A DNA stretch of 64,000 nt from CAZNKU01 sp045545235 (GCA_045545235.1 JAZQAN010000065.1:1-64000); one strand, 5' to 3'; shown: positions 51,286 to 61,260, counted from the first letter of the stretch. Translations and numbers: made by a program. Notes: generated by a model from the sequence alone, not told the origin.

Positions 51286-53817
51286 TTATTCACCCTCAAC
51301 CTCATTGTTTTCCTGAGAAGCAACCTCTGTTTTTTCTTCAGTTTCTTCCTCATCTTCAGCGTGTTCTGTAAGAGCAACACCAACAATCTTAACTCCATCG
51401 TTAAGTCTCATCATAGTTACACCCTTTGTAACTCGTCCAAAAGTATTAATATCTGATGCAGCCATACGAATAATTACACCCTCACTTGTAATAAGCATAA
51501 TATCGTTGGAATCATCAACAATATGTATACCTGCAACATTACCTGTTTTTTCAGAAATTTTATAGCAGGTTACACCCTTACCTCCACGTGTCTGTATTTT
51601 ATATTCGTCAAGGCTTGTACGCTTACCGAAACCGTATTCAGAAACAACAAGAACCTCTCCGTCATCACGGCAAACACCTATACCTACAACGTAATCATCT
51701 TTTGAAAGCTTAATACCACGAACACCGCGTGCAACACGACCCATAGGACGTACATCATTTTCATCAAAACGAATTGCATTACCGCCGTGTGTACCAACAA
51801 TAAGAGATTTTGTACCGTCTGTAAGTATAACATTTATAAGTTCATTATCTTCTTCGAGTTCAATAGCTCTTATGCCGCCTTTTCTTGCAGTGTCATATTC
51901 TGTAAGTGATGTTTTCTTTATTGTACCGTTTTTAGTCATCATTACAAGGTATTTATCTTCTTCAAATTCCTTAATCGGAATTGTTGCGGTAACCTTTTCA
52001 TCACTTTCAAGCTGTAGAAGATTTACAATAGCTGTACCCTTTGAAGTTCTTCCGCCTTCAGGAATTCTGTAACCTTTTATTTTATACATTCTTCCTTTAT
52101 CGGTAAAGAATAACAGATAATCATGTGTAGAGCATGTAAGAATTGTTTCAACAAAGTCTTCTTCTCTTGTCTGCAAACCAATGATACCTTTTCCACCACG
52201 TTTTTGTGCCTTATAAGTATCTGATGGAAGTCTTTTTACATAACCGAAATGAGTAAGTGTAATAACAACTTCTTCTTCCTCTATTAAATCTTCATCATCA
52301 ATTTCATCAAAATTAGCTTCAATATTGGTAAATCTTTCATCACCATATTTATCACGGATTTCCAAAAGTTCATCCTTAATTTGTTCCATAAGAGAATTTC
52401 TGTCTGAAAGAAGCTTGTTATATTCCTCACATCTTTCACAAAGTTCGTTATACTCATCATCAATTTTTTCACCATTCAATTTTTGTAACTGTGCAAGACG
52501 CATATCAAGAACACTCTGTGCCTGCACTTCTGAAAAACCGAATTTTTCCATAAGTCTTTCTTTAGCATCATCATAAGAATTACGGATTGTTTCAATAACT
52601 GCATCTATATTGTCAAGTGCAATTTTCAAACCTTCTAAAATATGCATTCTTGCCTTTGCTTTTTCAAGATCAAATTTTGTTCTTCTTGTAACAATTTCTT
52701 CCTGAAATTTAATGAATGCAGCTAAAACTTCTTTCAAATTCAAAGTTTTTGGTCTTCCATCCTGAATAGCAAGCATATTTACAGAGAAACTGTCCTGAAG
52801 TCTTGTATATTTATAAAGCTGATTTAATACAACTGCAGGGTTAGCATCTCTTTTTAAGAAAATTTCAAGCCTTATACCTACACGGTCTGATGAATGGTCA
52901 TCAATGTCGGAAAGACCCTCTATTTTCTTATCCTTAACAAGGTCTGCAATTGATTCAACAAGCATTTTTTTGTTAACCTGATAAGGAAGTTCTGTAACTA
53001 TAATTGAAGATGTTCCATCTTTATGTTCTTCAATTTCGGTTTTAGCACGTATTATAATTTTACCTCTACCTGTTTCATAAGCACTTCTTATACCGCTTCT
53101 TCCCATTATTGTACCGTGTGTAGGAAAGTCAGGACCCTTAATATACTGCATTAATTCTTCAGTTGTTATTTCAGGGTCATCAATTTGTGCTATAGCACCA
53201 TCTATAACCTCAGTAAGATTATGTGGTGGAATATTTGTTGCCATACCTACGGCAATACCTGAACTACCATTAATTAAAAGTGTAGGTATTCTTGTAGGAA
53301 GAACAAGTGGTTCTCTTCTCTTTTCATCAAAGTTAGGAGCAAAATCAACTGTATCCTTATCAATATTTTCAAGTAAAACATTTGCTATTTTACTCATTCT
53401 TGCTTCAGTATAACGGTAAGCAGCAGGCGGATCTCCATCAACAGAACCAAAGTTACCATGACCGTCTATAAGAGGATATCTCATTGAAAAATCCTGAGCA
53501 AGTCTAACCATAGCATCATAAACGGATGCATCACCGTGTGGATGATACCTACCGATAACATTACCTACTGTTGTAGCAGATTTAAAGAATGGCTTGTCTA
53601 CAGTAAGATGTTCTTCATACATTGAATATAAAATTCTTCTGTGAACAGGCTTTAAACCATCACGAACATCCGGAAGTGCACGACTTACAATAACACTCAT
53701 TGCATAATCAATGAATGCTTCCTTCATTCTTTTTTCTATATCTACATTTACTATGGTTTGAGTATCTAAATATTCTTCAAAATGTGAATCTTCATATTTT
53801 TTATTTTTCTTTGCCAT
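51286..53817 (-). CDS. gyrA: DNA gyrase subunit A
   Basis: The 843-residue protein is complete: ALPDVRDGLKPVHRRILY, the active-site tyrosine in AAYRYTEARM (about residue 136), the coiled-coil tower, and six C-terminal beta-pinwheel repeats of the GRMYKIKGYRIPEGGRTSKG type, ending in an acidic Glu-rich tail. It cuts and rejoins DNA to add negative supercoils with GyrB. In the quinolone-resistance region it reads GDASVYDAM: Ala97 replaces the Ser/Thr found at the position of E. coli Ser83, while Asp101 matches Asp87. It follows gyrB by 41 bases. Confidence 0.95.
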   Translation of the reverse strand: MAKKNKKYEDSHFEEYLDTQTIVNVDIEKRMKEAFIDYAMSVIVSRALPDVRDGLKPVHRRILYSMYEEHLTVDKPFFKSATTVGNVIGRYHPHGDASVYDAMVRLAQDFSMRYPLIDGHGNFGSVDGDPPAAYRYTEARMSKIANVLLENIDKDTVDFAPNFDEKRREPLVLPTRIPTLLINGSSGIAVGMATNIPPHNLTEVIDGAIAQIDDPEITTEELMQYIKGPDFPTHGTIMGRSGIRSAYETGRGKIIIRAKTEIEEHKDGTSSIIVTELPYQVNKKMLVESIADLVKDKKIEGLSDIDDHSSDRVGIRLEIFLKRDANPAVVLNQLYKYTRLQDSFSVNMLAIQDGRPKTLNLKEVLAAFIKFQEEIVTRRTKFDLEKAKARMHILEGLKIALDNIDAVIETIRNSYDDAKERLMEKFGFSEVQAQSVLDMRLAQLQKLNGEKIDDEYNELCERCEEYNKLLSDRNSLMEQIKDELLEIRDKYGDERFTNIEANFDEIDDEDLIEEEEVVITLTHFGYVKRLPSDTYKAQKRGGKGIIGLQTREEDFVETILTCSTHDYLLFFTDKGRMYKIKGYRIPEGGRTSKGTAIVNLLQLESDEKVTATIPIKEFEEDKYLVMMTKNGTIKKTSLTEYDTARKGGIRAIELEEDNELINVILTDGTKSLIVGTHGGNAIRFDENDVRPMGRVARGVRGIKLSKDDYVVGIGVCRDDGEVLVVSEYGFGKRTSLDEYKIQTRGGKGVTCYKISEKTGNVAGIHIVDDSNDIMLITSEGVIIRMAASDINTFGRVTKGVTMMRLNDGVKIVGVALTEHAEDEEETEEKTEVASQENNEVEGE

Positions 53818-53858
53818 TTTATTTCATTCCTTTCAGGGAAAACATAAGTTTCAGTATA

Positions 53859-55799
53859 TTATACATCAAGATTTGTAACATACTGGGCATTTTCTTCAAT
53901 GAAAATACGTCTTGGTTCTACTTCATCACCCATAAGTATACTGAAAATTTCATCTGCCTTTTGAGCATCTTCTAAAGTAACCTTCAAAAGAATTCTGTTT
54001 TTAGGGTCCATTGTTGTTTCCCAAAGTTCTTCAGGATTCATCTCACCAAGACCTTTATAACGGCTGATATCTACTTTTGCATTTATATCTCCGTCTTTAA
54101 ACTCTTCACTTATCTGATCTCTTTCTTCATCTGAAAAAGCTACCTGACTTTTTTTACCTCTTGTAACCTTATAAAGAGGTGGTTTTGCAAGATAAATATG
54201 ACCTGTTTCAACCAAATCTCTCATAAATCTGAAGAAGAATGTAAGTAATAAAGTCTGAATATGTGCACCGTCTACGTCGGCATCGGCCATTATAATTACT
54301 TTATCATATCTTAATTTTTCAATATTAAATTCTTCACCTATACCTGTACCCAAAGCCTGAATAACAGGAGTAAGCTTATCATTTCCGTAAACCTTATCTG
54401 CTCTTGCTTTTTCAACATTAAGCATTTTACCCCAAAGTGGAAGTATTGCCTGATATTTACTGTCACGTCCGTTCTTTGCAGAACCTCCCGCAGAATCACC
54501 TTCGACAATATATATTTCAGTTTTTGTAGGATCTTTTACTATACAGTCTGTTAGTTTACCCGGCAAGGTGCTTGAACCAAGAGGAGTTTTTCTTGTAGCT
54601 TCTCTTGCTTTTCTTGCAGCTATTCTCGCACGTGATGCCATAAGGGCTTTTTCAATAATTCCTTTACCAACAGCCGGATTTTCTTCAAGAAAATCTGCAA
54701 GTTTTTCTCTTACTATACCATCTACAAGTGTTCTCATATCAGAATTACCAAGTTTAGTCTTTGTCTGACCTTCAAACTGAGGTTCTTCTAATTTTACAGA
54801 TACAATTGCTATCATACCTTCTCTTGCATCTTCACCTGTAAGTTCTTCGTTTTCTTTTATTAACTTATATTTTTTACCGTAGTCAACAAGTACCCTTGTA
54901 AGTGCTGTTTTAAAGCCTGTTTCGTGGGTACCACCTTCAGTTGTACAAATGTTATTTGCAAATGATTCAATAACTTCATCATATCCGTTATTCCACTGCA
55001 AAGCAACTTCTGCAACATTTCCGTTTTTTTCTCCGCTTACGTAAATTACTTCATCATGAACATTTTCAAGTGTATCTTTTCTTTCTTTTTTTGCATTAAA
55101 CAGAAAAGATACAAAGTTTTTTATACCTCCTTCATAATGAAGTTCTTCTTTTGTTTCCATTTCGGCGCGTTTATCTTCAAGTATAATTTTAACGCCGGCA
55201 TTCAAAAATGCCTGTTCACGAAGTCTTTTAAGTAATATATTATATTCAAATTCCAAAGTTTCGAATATTTTATAGTCCGGTTTAAACGTAACCTTTGTTC
55301 CTGTTTTATCTGTATCACCAATAACTTTAAGTTCAGTTACAGCAGGACCTCTTTCATATCTTTGATGATAAATTTTTCCGTTTTTATGAACTTCAACCTC
55401 TGTAAATTCAGAAAGAGCATTAACTACAGAAGAACCAACACCATGCAAACCACCGGAAACCTTATATCCCCCTCCGCCGAATTTACCACCGGCATGTAAA
55501 ATTGTAAATACAACTTCTACAGCAGGTTTTCCTGTCTGTGCCTGAATATCTACGGGTATACCTCGTCCATTATCTTCTACAGTAATACTGTTATCCCCAT
55601 TTATAGAAACATAAATACTGTCGCAATATCCTGCCAAAGCTTCGTCTATTGCGTTATCTACGATTTCATAAACCAGGTGATGTAAACCTCTTACATCTGT
55701 AGAACCGATATACATACCCGGGCGCTTTCTAACTGCTTCAAGTCCTTCCAATACCTGAATTTGACTTGCTCCATAATTATTTTCTGCCAAATTTATCAT
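53859..55799 (-). CDS. gyrB: DNA gyrase subunit B
   Basis: The 646-residue protein has the GHKL ATPase domain (VYEIVDNAIDEALAG, VEDNGRGIPVD, HAGGKFGGGGYKVSGGLHGVG), the transducer, and the TOPRIM domain with EGDSAGGSAKNGRD and DADVDGAHIQTL. AILPLWGKMLNVEKA has Trp where E. coli has Lys447, which I recall as common in clostridial relatives. It supplies ATP-driven strand passage to GyrA. It sits in the usual place downstream of recF and remB. Confidence 0.95.
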   Translation of the reverse strand: MINLAENNYGASQIQVLEGLEAVRKRPGMYIGSTDVRGLHHLVYEIVDNAIDEALAGYCDSIYVSINGDNSITVEDNGRGIPVDIQAQTGKPAVEVVFTILHAGGKFGGGGYKVSGGLHGVGSSVVNALSEFTEVEVHKNGKIYHQRYERGPAVTELKVIGDTDKTGTKVTFKPDYKIFETLEFEYNILLKRLREQAFLNAGVKIILEDKRAEMETKEELHYEGGIKNFVSFLFNAKKERKDTLENVHDEVIYVSGEKNGNVAEVALQWNNGYDEVIESFANNICTTEGGTHETGFKTALTRVLVDYGKKYKLIKENEELTGEDAREGMIAIVSVKLEEPQFEGQTKTKLGNSDMRTLVDGIVREKLADFLEENPAVGKGIIEKALMASRARIAARKAREATRKTPLGSSTLPGKLTDCIVKDPTKTEIYIVEGDSAGGSAKNGRDSKYQAILPLWGKMLNVEKARADKVYGNDKLTPVIQALGTGIGEEFNIEKLRYDKVIIMADADVDGAHIQTLLLTFFFRFMRDLVETGHIYLAKPPLYKVTRGKKSQVAFSDEERDQISEEFKDGDINAKVDISRYKGLGEMNPEELWETTMDPKNRILLKVTLEDAQKADEIFSILMGDEVEPRRIFIEENAQYVTNLDV

Positions 55800-55827
55800 T
55801 CCCTTCCAAAGGTTGATTTTACTTTAC

Positions 55828-55858
55828 GGAAATCACACTTCCAATATGTGTGATTTCC
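55828..55858. terminator. Hairpin between remB and gyrB
   Basis: GGAAATCACAC and GTGTGATTTCC form a perfect 11-bp stem with a 9-base loop right at the remB stop codon. On the minus strand no T run follows, so it is more likely an RNA-stability or partial attenuation element than a full terminator. Confidence 0.4.
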
Positions 55859-56121
55859 TATTTTTCTCTGAAATATCTTCCATGCAATGTTGCAGGAGAT
55901 ATTTGAGAAATATAGACCTTGTTTTGTCCTTTATAATTGCATATTATTGCAGATTTTGGTAATTCCTCTGATACATTTACAACAATACCGTTTTTTTGAG
56001 CATATGTTAAAAATTCTCTCGTATTTTTTGAAACGGTAGTTTTATCCATGTCTATTATTGCAATAACATCTTTAATATTAACAACTGTATTACTTCCAAG
56101 ATGAATATACACAGTTATCAC
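55858..56121 (-). CDS. remB: RemB (DUF370) regulator
   Basis: The 87-residue protein matches the RemB/YaaB family: YIHLGSNTVVNIKDVIAIIDMD at the N-terminus, TREFLTYAQKNGIVV, and a C-terminal YISQISPATLHGRY. In Bacillus RemA/RemB affect biofilm and matrix gene expression; the clostridial role is not known. The recF-remB-gyrB order is the standard Firmicutes arrangement, and recF ends six bases upstream. Confidence 0.85.
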   Translation of the reverse strand: MITVYIHLGSNTVVNIKDVIAIIDMDKTTVSKNTREFLTYAQKNGIVVNVSEELPKSAIICNYKGQNKVYISQISPATLHGRYFREK

Positions 56122-56126
56122 CCTTT

Positions 56127-57215
56127 TTAATTAAATTTATCCTTTATATCCTCAATATTTATTAAATTAACATCAGGAATATTTCCAAATATGTCTTTTT
56201 CTGTACAAGTTATTATTACCTGTATATCTTTTATTTTATTTAAAACATAATTTCTTCTGCTTTCATCAAGCTCACTCAAAACATCATCTAATAACAAAAC
56301 AGGAGGTTCTCCTATATTTTCTTTTATAAGTTCAACCTCCGCCATTTTAATTGCAAGAGCAATTGTTCTTTGTTGTCCCTGAGATGCATATAATTTTGCA
56401 TCACTATCATTCAAATAAATTTTAAAATCATCTCTATGTGGACCTATAAGAGAAATTCCTGCTTTTTTTTCTCTTTCTTTAATCTTATTTAATTCTTCTT
56501 TAAAACATTTTTTTATATTTTCTTTGTCATTTAAATTATCTATTTTAAATCCACAATCATATATAAGCTCAACTTTTTCATTACCAATTTCTTTTGTAAT
56601 AGGTTGAATTTTTTCAGTAAGCCTTTCTATAAAACTGTTTCTGTACCATATAATATCAGCACCATATTCTAAAAACTTTTCATCCCAAACCCAAAGCATT
56701 TCACTTTCAGGATCATCTTTTAGAAGTCTGTTTCTCTGTTCAAGTACTTTTAAATATGATGATAAAGAATTAAAATATTTTTTTCTTAATGGGCATATTC
56801 CAAAATCAAGAAGTTTTCTTCTTGTTCCAGGAGACCCTTTAACTAATTTTAAATCTTCAGGACAAAATATAACAGCATTAAAATATCCTATTAATTGACT
56901 TATTTTTGAAGCAACTACTCCATTTATTTTAATTCTTTTCTTTTTATTATCAAAAAAAACAAGTTCAAGCTTACTTTCTCTGTTTCTTGAATAAAATTTT
57001 GATGCAATTTTTGTAGAGGTCTGATTAAATCTTATAAGTTCATTATCTTTAGCACCTCTATGAGATCTACCGGTTGACATAATATATATTGCTTCCAGTA
57101 AATTTGTTTTTCCTCTTGCATTTGCACCATAAATAACATTTGTTCCATCTTTAAATTTAACATTACATATTTCATAATTTCTGTAATTTGAAAGATAAAC
57201 CTGTTCAACAAACAT
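56127..57215 (-). CDS. recF: DNA replication and repair protein RecF
   Basis: The 362-residue SMC-like ATPase shows the Walker A GANARGKTNLLEAI (residues 31-44), YLSNYRN at the start, the signature YASQGQQRTIALAIKMAE and the Walker B VLLLDDVLSELDESRR. It loads RecA at gapped DNA with RecO and RecR. It overlaps the S4-domain gene by 11 bases, a common coupling near the origin. Confidence 0.93.
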   Translation of the reverse strand: MFVEQVYLSNYRNYEICNVKFKDGTNVIYGANARGKTNLLEAIYIMSTGRSHRGAKDNELIRFNQTSTKIASKFYSRNRESKLELVFFDNKKKRIKINGVVASKISQLIGYFNAVIFCPEDLKLVKGSPGTRRKLLDFGICPLRKKYFNSLSSYLKVLEQRNRLLKDDPESEMLWVWDEKFLEYGADIIWYRNSFIERLTEKIQPITKEIGNEKVELIYDCGFKIDNLNDKENIKKCFKEELNKIKEREKKAGISLIGPHRDDFKIYLNDSDAKLYASQGQQRTIALAIKMAEVELIKENIGEPPVLLLDDVLSELDESRRNYVLNKIKDIQVIITCTEKDIFGNIPDVNLINIEDIKDKFN

Positions 57216-57408
57216 TAATAATCTGATCTCCTATTTCAACAACATCACCGGGACGAATTTTCTTTCCTCTTTGTGTTGCTATTTCACCATTAACTTTTAC
57301 CTGTTCCTCAAAAATCAAAACTTTTGCATCGGAACCATTACCTATAACTCCTGAAAATTTCAAAAGTTGGTCAAGTTTTATGTATTCTGTAGAAATTTTA
57401 ATATCCAT
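57205..57408 (-). CDS. yaaA: S4-domain RNA-binding protein YaaA
   Basis: The 67-residue protein is a single S4 RNA-binding domain (YIKLDQLLKFSGVIGNGSDAK then GEIATQRGKKIRPGDVVEI). The family is placed between dnaN and recF in most Firmicutes and has been linked to ribosome assembly. Length and context are normal. Confidence 0.9.
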   Translation of the reverse strand: MDIKISTEYIKLDQLLKFSGVIGNGSDAKVLIFEEQVKVNGEIATQRGKKIRPGDVVEIGDQIINVC

Positions 57409-57434
57409 AATAACCTCTTATTAAAACACATACG

Positions 57435-57461
57435 GGGACGTGCTTCCATCAGGCACGTCCC
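57435..57461. terminator. Hairpin between dnaN and yaaA
   Basis: GGGACGTGC and GCACGTCCC form a perfect 9-bp GC-rich stem with a 9-base loop. On the minus strand it is not followed by a clear T run, so attenuation between dnaN and yaaA-recF is possible but uncertain. Confidence 0.4.
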
Positions 57462-57473
57462 TTTTACGTTTTA

Positions 57474-58598
57474 CTATTCTGTTTTTAATCTTACCGGAAG
57501 TACGATATATTTAAAATCGTCACCTTCAACAGGAGAAATAAGACAAGGATTTGTAGAACCTATAAAACTGAATTTTATTTCTTCTGTATTTGTTGCCTTT
57601 AAAGCATCAAGCAAATATCTGTTGTTAAAACCTATCTGAATAGCATCACCTGTCATTTCAACCGGAATAAATTCTTCAACTTTACCTATCTGGGTTTCAC
57701 AATTTATTTTAACTTCTCCGTCTTCTATATTTATTATAACAGGAGATTTTGTAACTTCACTTGTTATAACAAGTGATGCTCTTTCAACAGCATTAATAAA
57801 CTCTCTTGAACTTGTTTTTATAGTTGTTCTGTAATCTGAAGGAATTATTTTTTTATAATCTATATAATCACCTTCAAGAAGTCTTGATGTAAATATAACA
57901 TTATTAAATTCAAAACGTACATTTTTTTCTGAACAGAATATTTTTATTTCTTCTTCACTATCATCTATAATTTTAATAAGCTCATTTAATGATTTGGAAG
58001 GAATTACCAAAGATACATCACCCATAACACCGCTTACAGCATTGTTTTCACAAGTGATTTTCTTATAAGCAAGTCTGAAACCATCAACTGCAACCATATT
58101 AACATTGTTTCCTGATGCTTCCAGCAAACAACCTGTTAATATCATTTTTGATTCATTTGTTCCTACTGCGAAAATAGTATGTCTTACAAGTTCCTTAAGT
58201 TGTTTTTGAGTAAGTGTAATGTCATACTCAACGTCAAAACGGTTAATTTCAGGAAATTCGTTAGCTTCAATACCAGTTATATTGAATTTTGAATTTCCAC
58301 ATTTTATATTAGTAACATTATTTGAATTTACATCTATTGAAACCACATCTCCTGACATCTTTCTAATAATATCACCAAAAAGACGTGAATTAACAACTAT
58401 GCTTCCTTCATATTCTATTTCTGCTTCTAAAATACATTCTATACCTATTTCAAGATCATTACCTGTAATAATAACTTTACCATCAGTTGCTTTTATTAAA
58501 AGACCTTCTAAAACAGGAAGTGTAGAACGTGAAGCTACAGCTTTTTGAGAAATGTTAATTGCTTCAGTTAAAACATTTCTGTCACATGTAAATTTCAT
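57474..58598 (-). CDS. dnaN: DNA polymerase III sliding clamp beta subunit
   Basis: The 374-residue protein has the three-domain beta clamp pattern, from MKFTCDRNVLTEAINISQKAV to the C-terminal ISPVEGDDFKYIVLPVRL, where the usual P-V-R/M-R-L end is kept as LPVRL. It forms the ring that holds the polymerase on DNA. AGGAGAGAGC precedes the ATG. It lies downstream of the origin gap. Confidence 0.94.
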   Translation of the reverse strand: MKFTCDRNVLTEAINISQKAVASRSTLPVLEGLLIKATDGKVIITGNDLEIGIECILEAEIEYEGSIVVNSRLFGDIIRKMSGDVVSIDVNSNNVTNIKCGNSKFNITGIEANEFPEINRFDVEYDITLTQKQLKELVRHTIFAVGTNESKMILTGCLLEASGNNVNMVAVDGFRLAYKKITCENNAVSGVMGDVSLVIPSKSLNELIKIIDDSEEEIKIFCSEKNVRFEFNNVIFTSRLLEGDYIDYKKIIPSDYRTTIKTSSREFINAVERASLVITSEVTKSPVIINIEDGEVKINCETQIGKVEEFIPVEMTGDAIQIGFNNRYLLDALKATNTEEIKFSFIGSTNPCLISPVEGDDFKYIVLPVRLKTE

Positions 58599-58976
58599 TT
58601 TGCTCTCTCCTTTTATAAAAGAATATATAATAATATAATTTAGTAATTATTATAAGGGGTGTTGAAAACTTTTATAACCTTGTTTTTTATTGTAATAACA
58701 AGGAAAAACATATGTTAGTAAAAGTGTTTAAAACTTTAAAGTTATTCAAAGTTATTAACAACCAAAAAAATTAACTTTTAAAAATTTTTTATCCGTAACT
58801 TTTCAACAACATTAATTCTGTATAATGGTTATAAAAAAATTAAAAATTTTCAATTTGTGTATAATTTATTTAAAAAAAATATTAAAATTGAAAAAAACCA
58901 GTAAATAACAGTAAAAAAATGATGTTGATTAATTGAAATTAAAAACTGTGGATAAGTTGGATAAATTTGTGGATAA
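58599..58976. other. oriC: Probable chromosomal origin oriC (dnaA-dnaN gap)
   Basis: The 378-base gap is very AT-rich and gene-free. Three 9-base DnaA boxes lie next to the dnaA stop: TGTGGATAA at 58947-58955 and 58968-58976 (perfect complements of TTATCCACA) and GTTGGATAA at 58956-58964 between them, directly abutting the first. Beyond them, 58740-58945 is a nearly pure A/T stretch suitable for unwinding, with weaker boxes such as TTATTAACA and TTATCCGTA. A CCTTGTT/AACAAGG hairpin is at 58678-58703. The placement downstream of dnaA matches Bacillus oriC. Confidence 0.8.
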
Positions 58977-60326
58977 TTAATCGTCCGATTTAATATTTTT
59001 TATCAAATCATTAACTGTATTATAGATTTTAAGGTCATTTTTCATATCTTCTGTTATTTTATTTATATTGTGCATAACAGTAGTATGGTCTTTATTAAAA
59101 TCTCTTCCTATTTGTGAGCAGGAACTGTTAGTAAGTTCTCTTACTATATACATAGCCATCTGACGTGGTATTGCATAAGCTTTACTTCTGTTTTTTCCAA
59201 TTAAAGAATTTTCAGATAAATTAAAATATTTTTCAACTTCTTTAATTATAAATTCAGAATCTATTTTTCTTTTATGATTTTCAACTATAATTCTGTTTAA
59301 TATAGTTGTTGCAGTTTCAACATCCATTTCTCTTTTATTAATTTCACTGTAAGCTAAAAGAGTTCTTGTAGCACCTTCTAATTCTCTTATACTTGTTTTT
59401 ACACTTTGAGCTATTAAATTTAAAATTTCATTAGGAAGTTCTCCTGTAAAATCATTATTTTTAGCTTTTGCATGCAAAATAGCAACTCTTGTTTCAAAAT
59501 CCGGTGGTTGAATATCTGCTAAAATTCTGCTGGAAAATCTTTGTCTTAATCTTTCATCCAGCTGTGCTATATCCTTAGGTGGACGATCACTTGTTATAAC
59601 TATTTGTTTATTCTTATCTACCAAAGAATTAAAGGTATGGAAAAATTCTATCTGAGTACCTTCCTTACCTGCCAAAAACTGAATATCATCAATAAGTAAA
59701 ACATCGACATTTCTGAATTTTTCTTTAAATTCAATGTTATTTTCTTCTTTAATTGAATTTATAAAGCTATTCATAAATGCTTCAGCCGTTACATAAAGAA
59801 CATTTTTATTACTGTCGTTAGATTTTATTTCATTTCCAATAGCATGTAAAAGATGAGTTTTGCCAAGACCACTTCCTCCATATATAAAAAGTGGATTATA
59901 ATCATCATTAACAGGACCCTGAGTAATACTGTATGCAGCAGCATAAGCAAATTCACTATTGGAACCTACTATGAAATTTTTAAATGTATATTTAGGATTT
60001 ATATTAACATTTCCTTTAAATTCAGAAACTGTCGAGTTAGGTTCTATAATTTTTTCTTTTAAAGGAGTTTCATCTGTTTTTACAAAAACCTCTATTTCGT
60101 AAAAATTATTAGTTACTTTATGTAATGCTTCTTTCGTAATACTTATATAATGATTCATTGTAACGAACATATCTTTATATAATTTGTTAGAAGTTGAAAA
60201 GAAAAATGTATCGTTTTCAATATATTCAGGATTAAGTTTTTCAAATGTAGTTTTAAAGCTTACATCGGAAAGTTTTTCTTTGATATAAGGAATTGCCTTT
60301 GTCCAGATTTCGGACGCCTTATTCAT
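58977..60326 (-). CDS. dnaA: Chromosomal replication initiator DnaA
   Basis: The 449-residue protein has domain I (ASEIWTKAIPYIKEKLS), the AAA+ domain with Walker A GGSGLGKTHLLHAI and Walker B LLIDDIQFL, RFSSR with the arginine finger, and domain IV with GRDFNKDHTTVMHNI, the DnaA-box reader. It opens the origin as an ATP-bound filament. GGAGG lies eight bases before the ATG at 60,326; the in-frame TTG at 60,341 overlaps that site. The gene ends at the DnaA boxes. Confidence 0.95.
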   Translation of the reverse strand: MNKASEIWTKAIPYIKEKLSDVSFKTTFEKLNPEYIENDTFFFSTSNKLYKDMFVTMNHYISITKEALHKVTNNFYEIEVFVKTDETPLKEKIIEPNSTVSEFKGNVNINPKYTFKNFIVGSNSEFAYAAAYSITQGPVNDDYNPLFIYGGSGLGKTHLLHAIGNEIKSNDSNKNVLYVTAEAFMNSFINSIKEENNIEFKEKFRNVDVLLIDDIQFLAGKEGTQIEFFHTFNSLVDKNKQIVITSDRPPKDIAQLDERLRQRFSSRILADIQPPDFETRVAILHAKAKNNDFTGELPNEILNLIAQSVKTSIRELEGATRTLLAYSEINKREMDVETATTILNRIIVENHKRKIDSEFIIKEVEKYFNLSENSLIGKNRSKAYAIPRQMAMYIVRELTNSSCSQIGRDFNKDHTTVMHNINKITEDMKNDLKIYNTVNDLIKNIKSDD

Positions 60327-60401
60327 GGTTTTTTCCTCCAATGTTTTTTATTAATTGTATAAAAAATTAAGTTTAAATTTATTTAAAAAATTACCATAAA
60401 C

Positions 60402-60430
60402 ATTATAACATTTTTTAGAAAAAAATTCAA
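60402..60430 (-). promoter_or_regulatory. Promoter of dnaA
   Basis: On the minus strand TTGAAT (60430-60425) and TATAAT (60407-60402) have a 17-base spacer, about 75 bases before the dnaA start. No DnaA box was noticed in this leader. Confidence 0.65.
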
Positions 60431-60435
60431 GTGTT

Positions 60436-61260
60436 TTAAATAAATTTTGTTAAAAAAGTTCTTGAATTTTCAAAGTTTTTGAATGCCTGTTCTGCTTTGA
60501 TTTTATCATAAAAAATACCAAAAACACTACTACCGCTTCCTGACATTAAGCTTGATGTTGCACCAAGATTTTTCATAGTATTTTTTATAATTTCGATTTG
60601 TGGATAATGAGGTATAGAAACGTCTTCTAAATAATTGAAAATATCTTTGAAATCATAAAAACTATTATTTAAATTTTTAACGATATTATCAATATTATAT
60701 TTGGTTTTATTTTGTAAATTTAAATTTTCATAGGCCCATTTTGTCGAAATTGAAAATTCGGGTTTATATATTAATATATATGGATTTGTTTTATTTTTAA
60801 TTTTTGTGAGTTTTTCTCCTATTCCTTCTGCAAGGCAAGTTCCTTTTAAAATAAAAAAAGGAACATCTGCTCCAATTTGAACACCTAAGTTTATTAATTG
60901 ATTTTCAGTAAGGTTTGTTCTGAAAATTTCATTAAGTGCTAAAAGAGTAGTAGCAGCATCAGAGGAACCTCCTCCCAATCCTGCTCCGTCCGGAATATTT
61001 TTTTCTATGTGTATTTTACATTTTTTATTAATTTTTGTATGATTAAAAAAAATATCTGCTGCCTTCCACACCAAATTTTTTTCGTTTAAGGGAATATCGG
61101 TTTTATTTGATGTAAGAATCATTTTATCAGACAATTCAATATCTATAATATCATATAATGAAACAGTCTGCATAATCATCTTAAGTTCATGATAACCATC
61201 TTCTCTTTTCTTTAAGATATCTAATGATAAATTGATTTTTGCAGGAGCTTTATATAACAT
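60436..61260 (-). CDS. ispE: 4-diphosphocytidyl-2-C-methyl-D-erythritol kinase
   Basis: The 274-residue GHMP kinase has the IspE pattern: APAKINLSLDILKKREDGYHEL (about residues 4-25), the GHMP loop PDGAGLGGGSSDAAT, and the C-terminal ATSSLMSGSGSSVFGIF. It phosphorylates the 2-hydroxyl in the methylerythritol phosphate route to isoprenoids. Its place directly upstream of dnaA, where rpmH usually lies in Firmicutes, is unusual. GAGGTG precedes the ATG. Confidence 0.92.
   Translation of the reverse strand: MLYKAPAKINLSLDILKKREDGYHELKMIMQTVSLYDIIDIELSDKMILTSNKTDIPLNEKNLVWKAADIFFNHTKINKKCKIHIEKNIPDGAGLGGGSSDAATTLLALNEIFRTNLTENQLINLGVQIGADVPFFILKGTCLAEGIGEKLTKIKNKTNPYILIYKPEFSISTKWAYENLNLQNKTKYNIDNIVKNLNNSFYDFKDIFNYLEDVSIPHYPQIEIIKNTMKNLGATSSLMSGSGSSVFGIFYDKIKAEQAFKNFENSRTFLTKFI

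Noticed and set aside
54568..54768. Plus-strand frames opposite gyrB and gyrA
   Set aside because: Antisense shadows of conserved gyrase genes.
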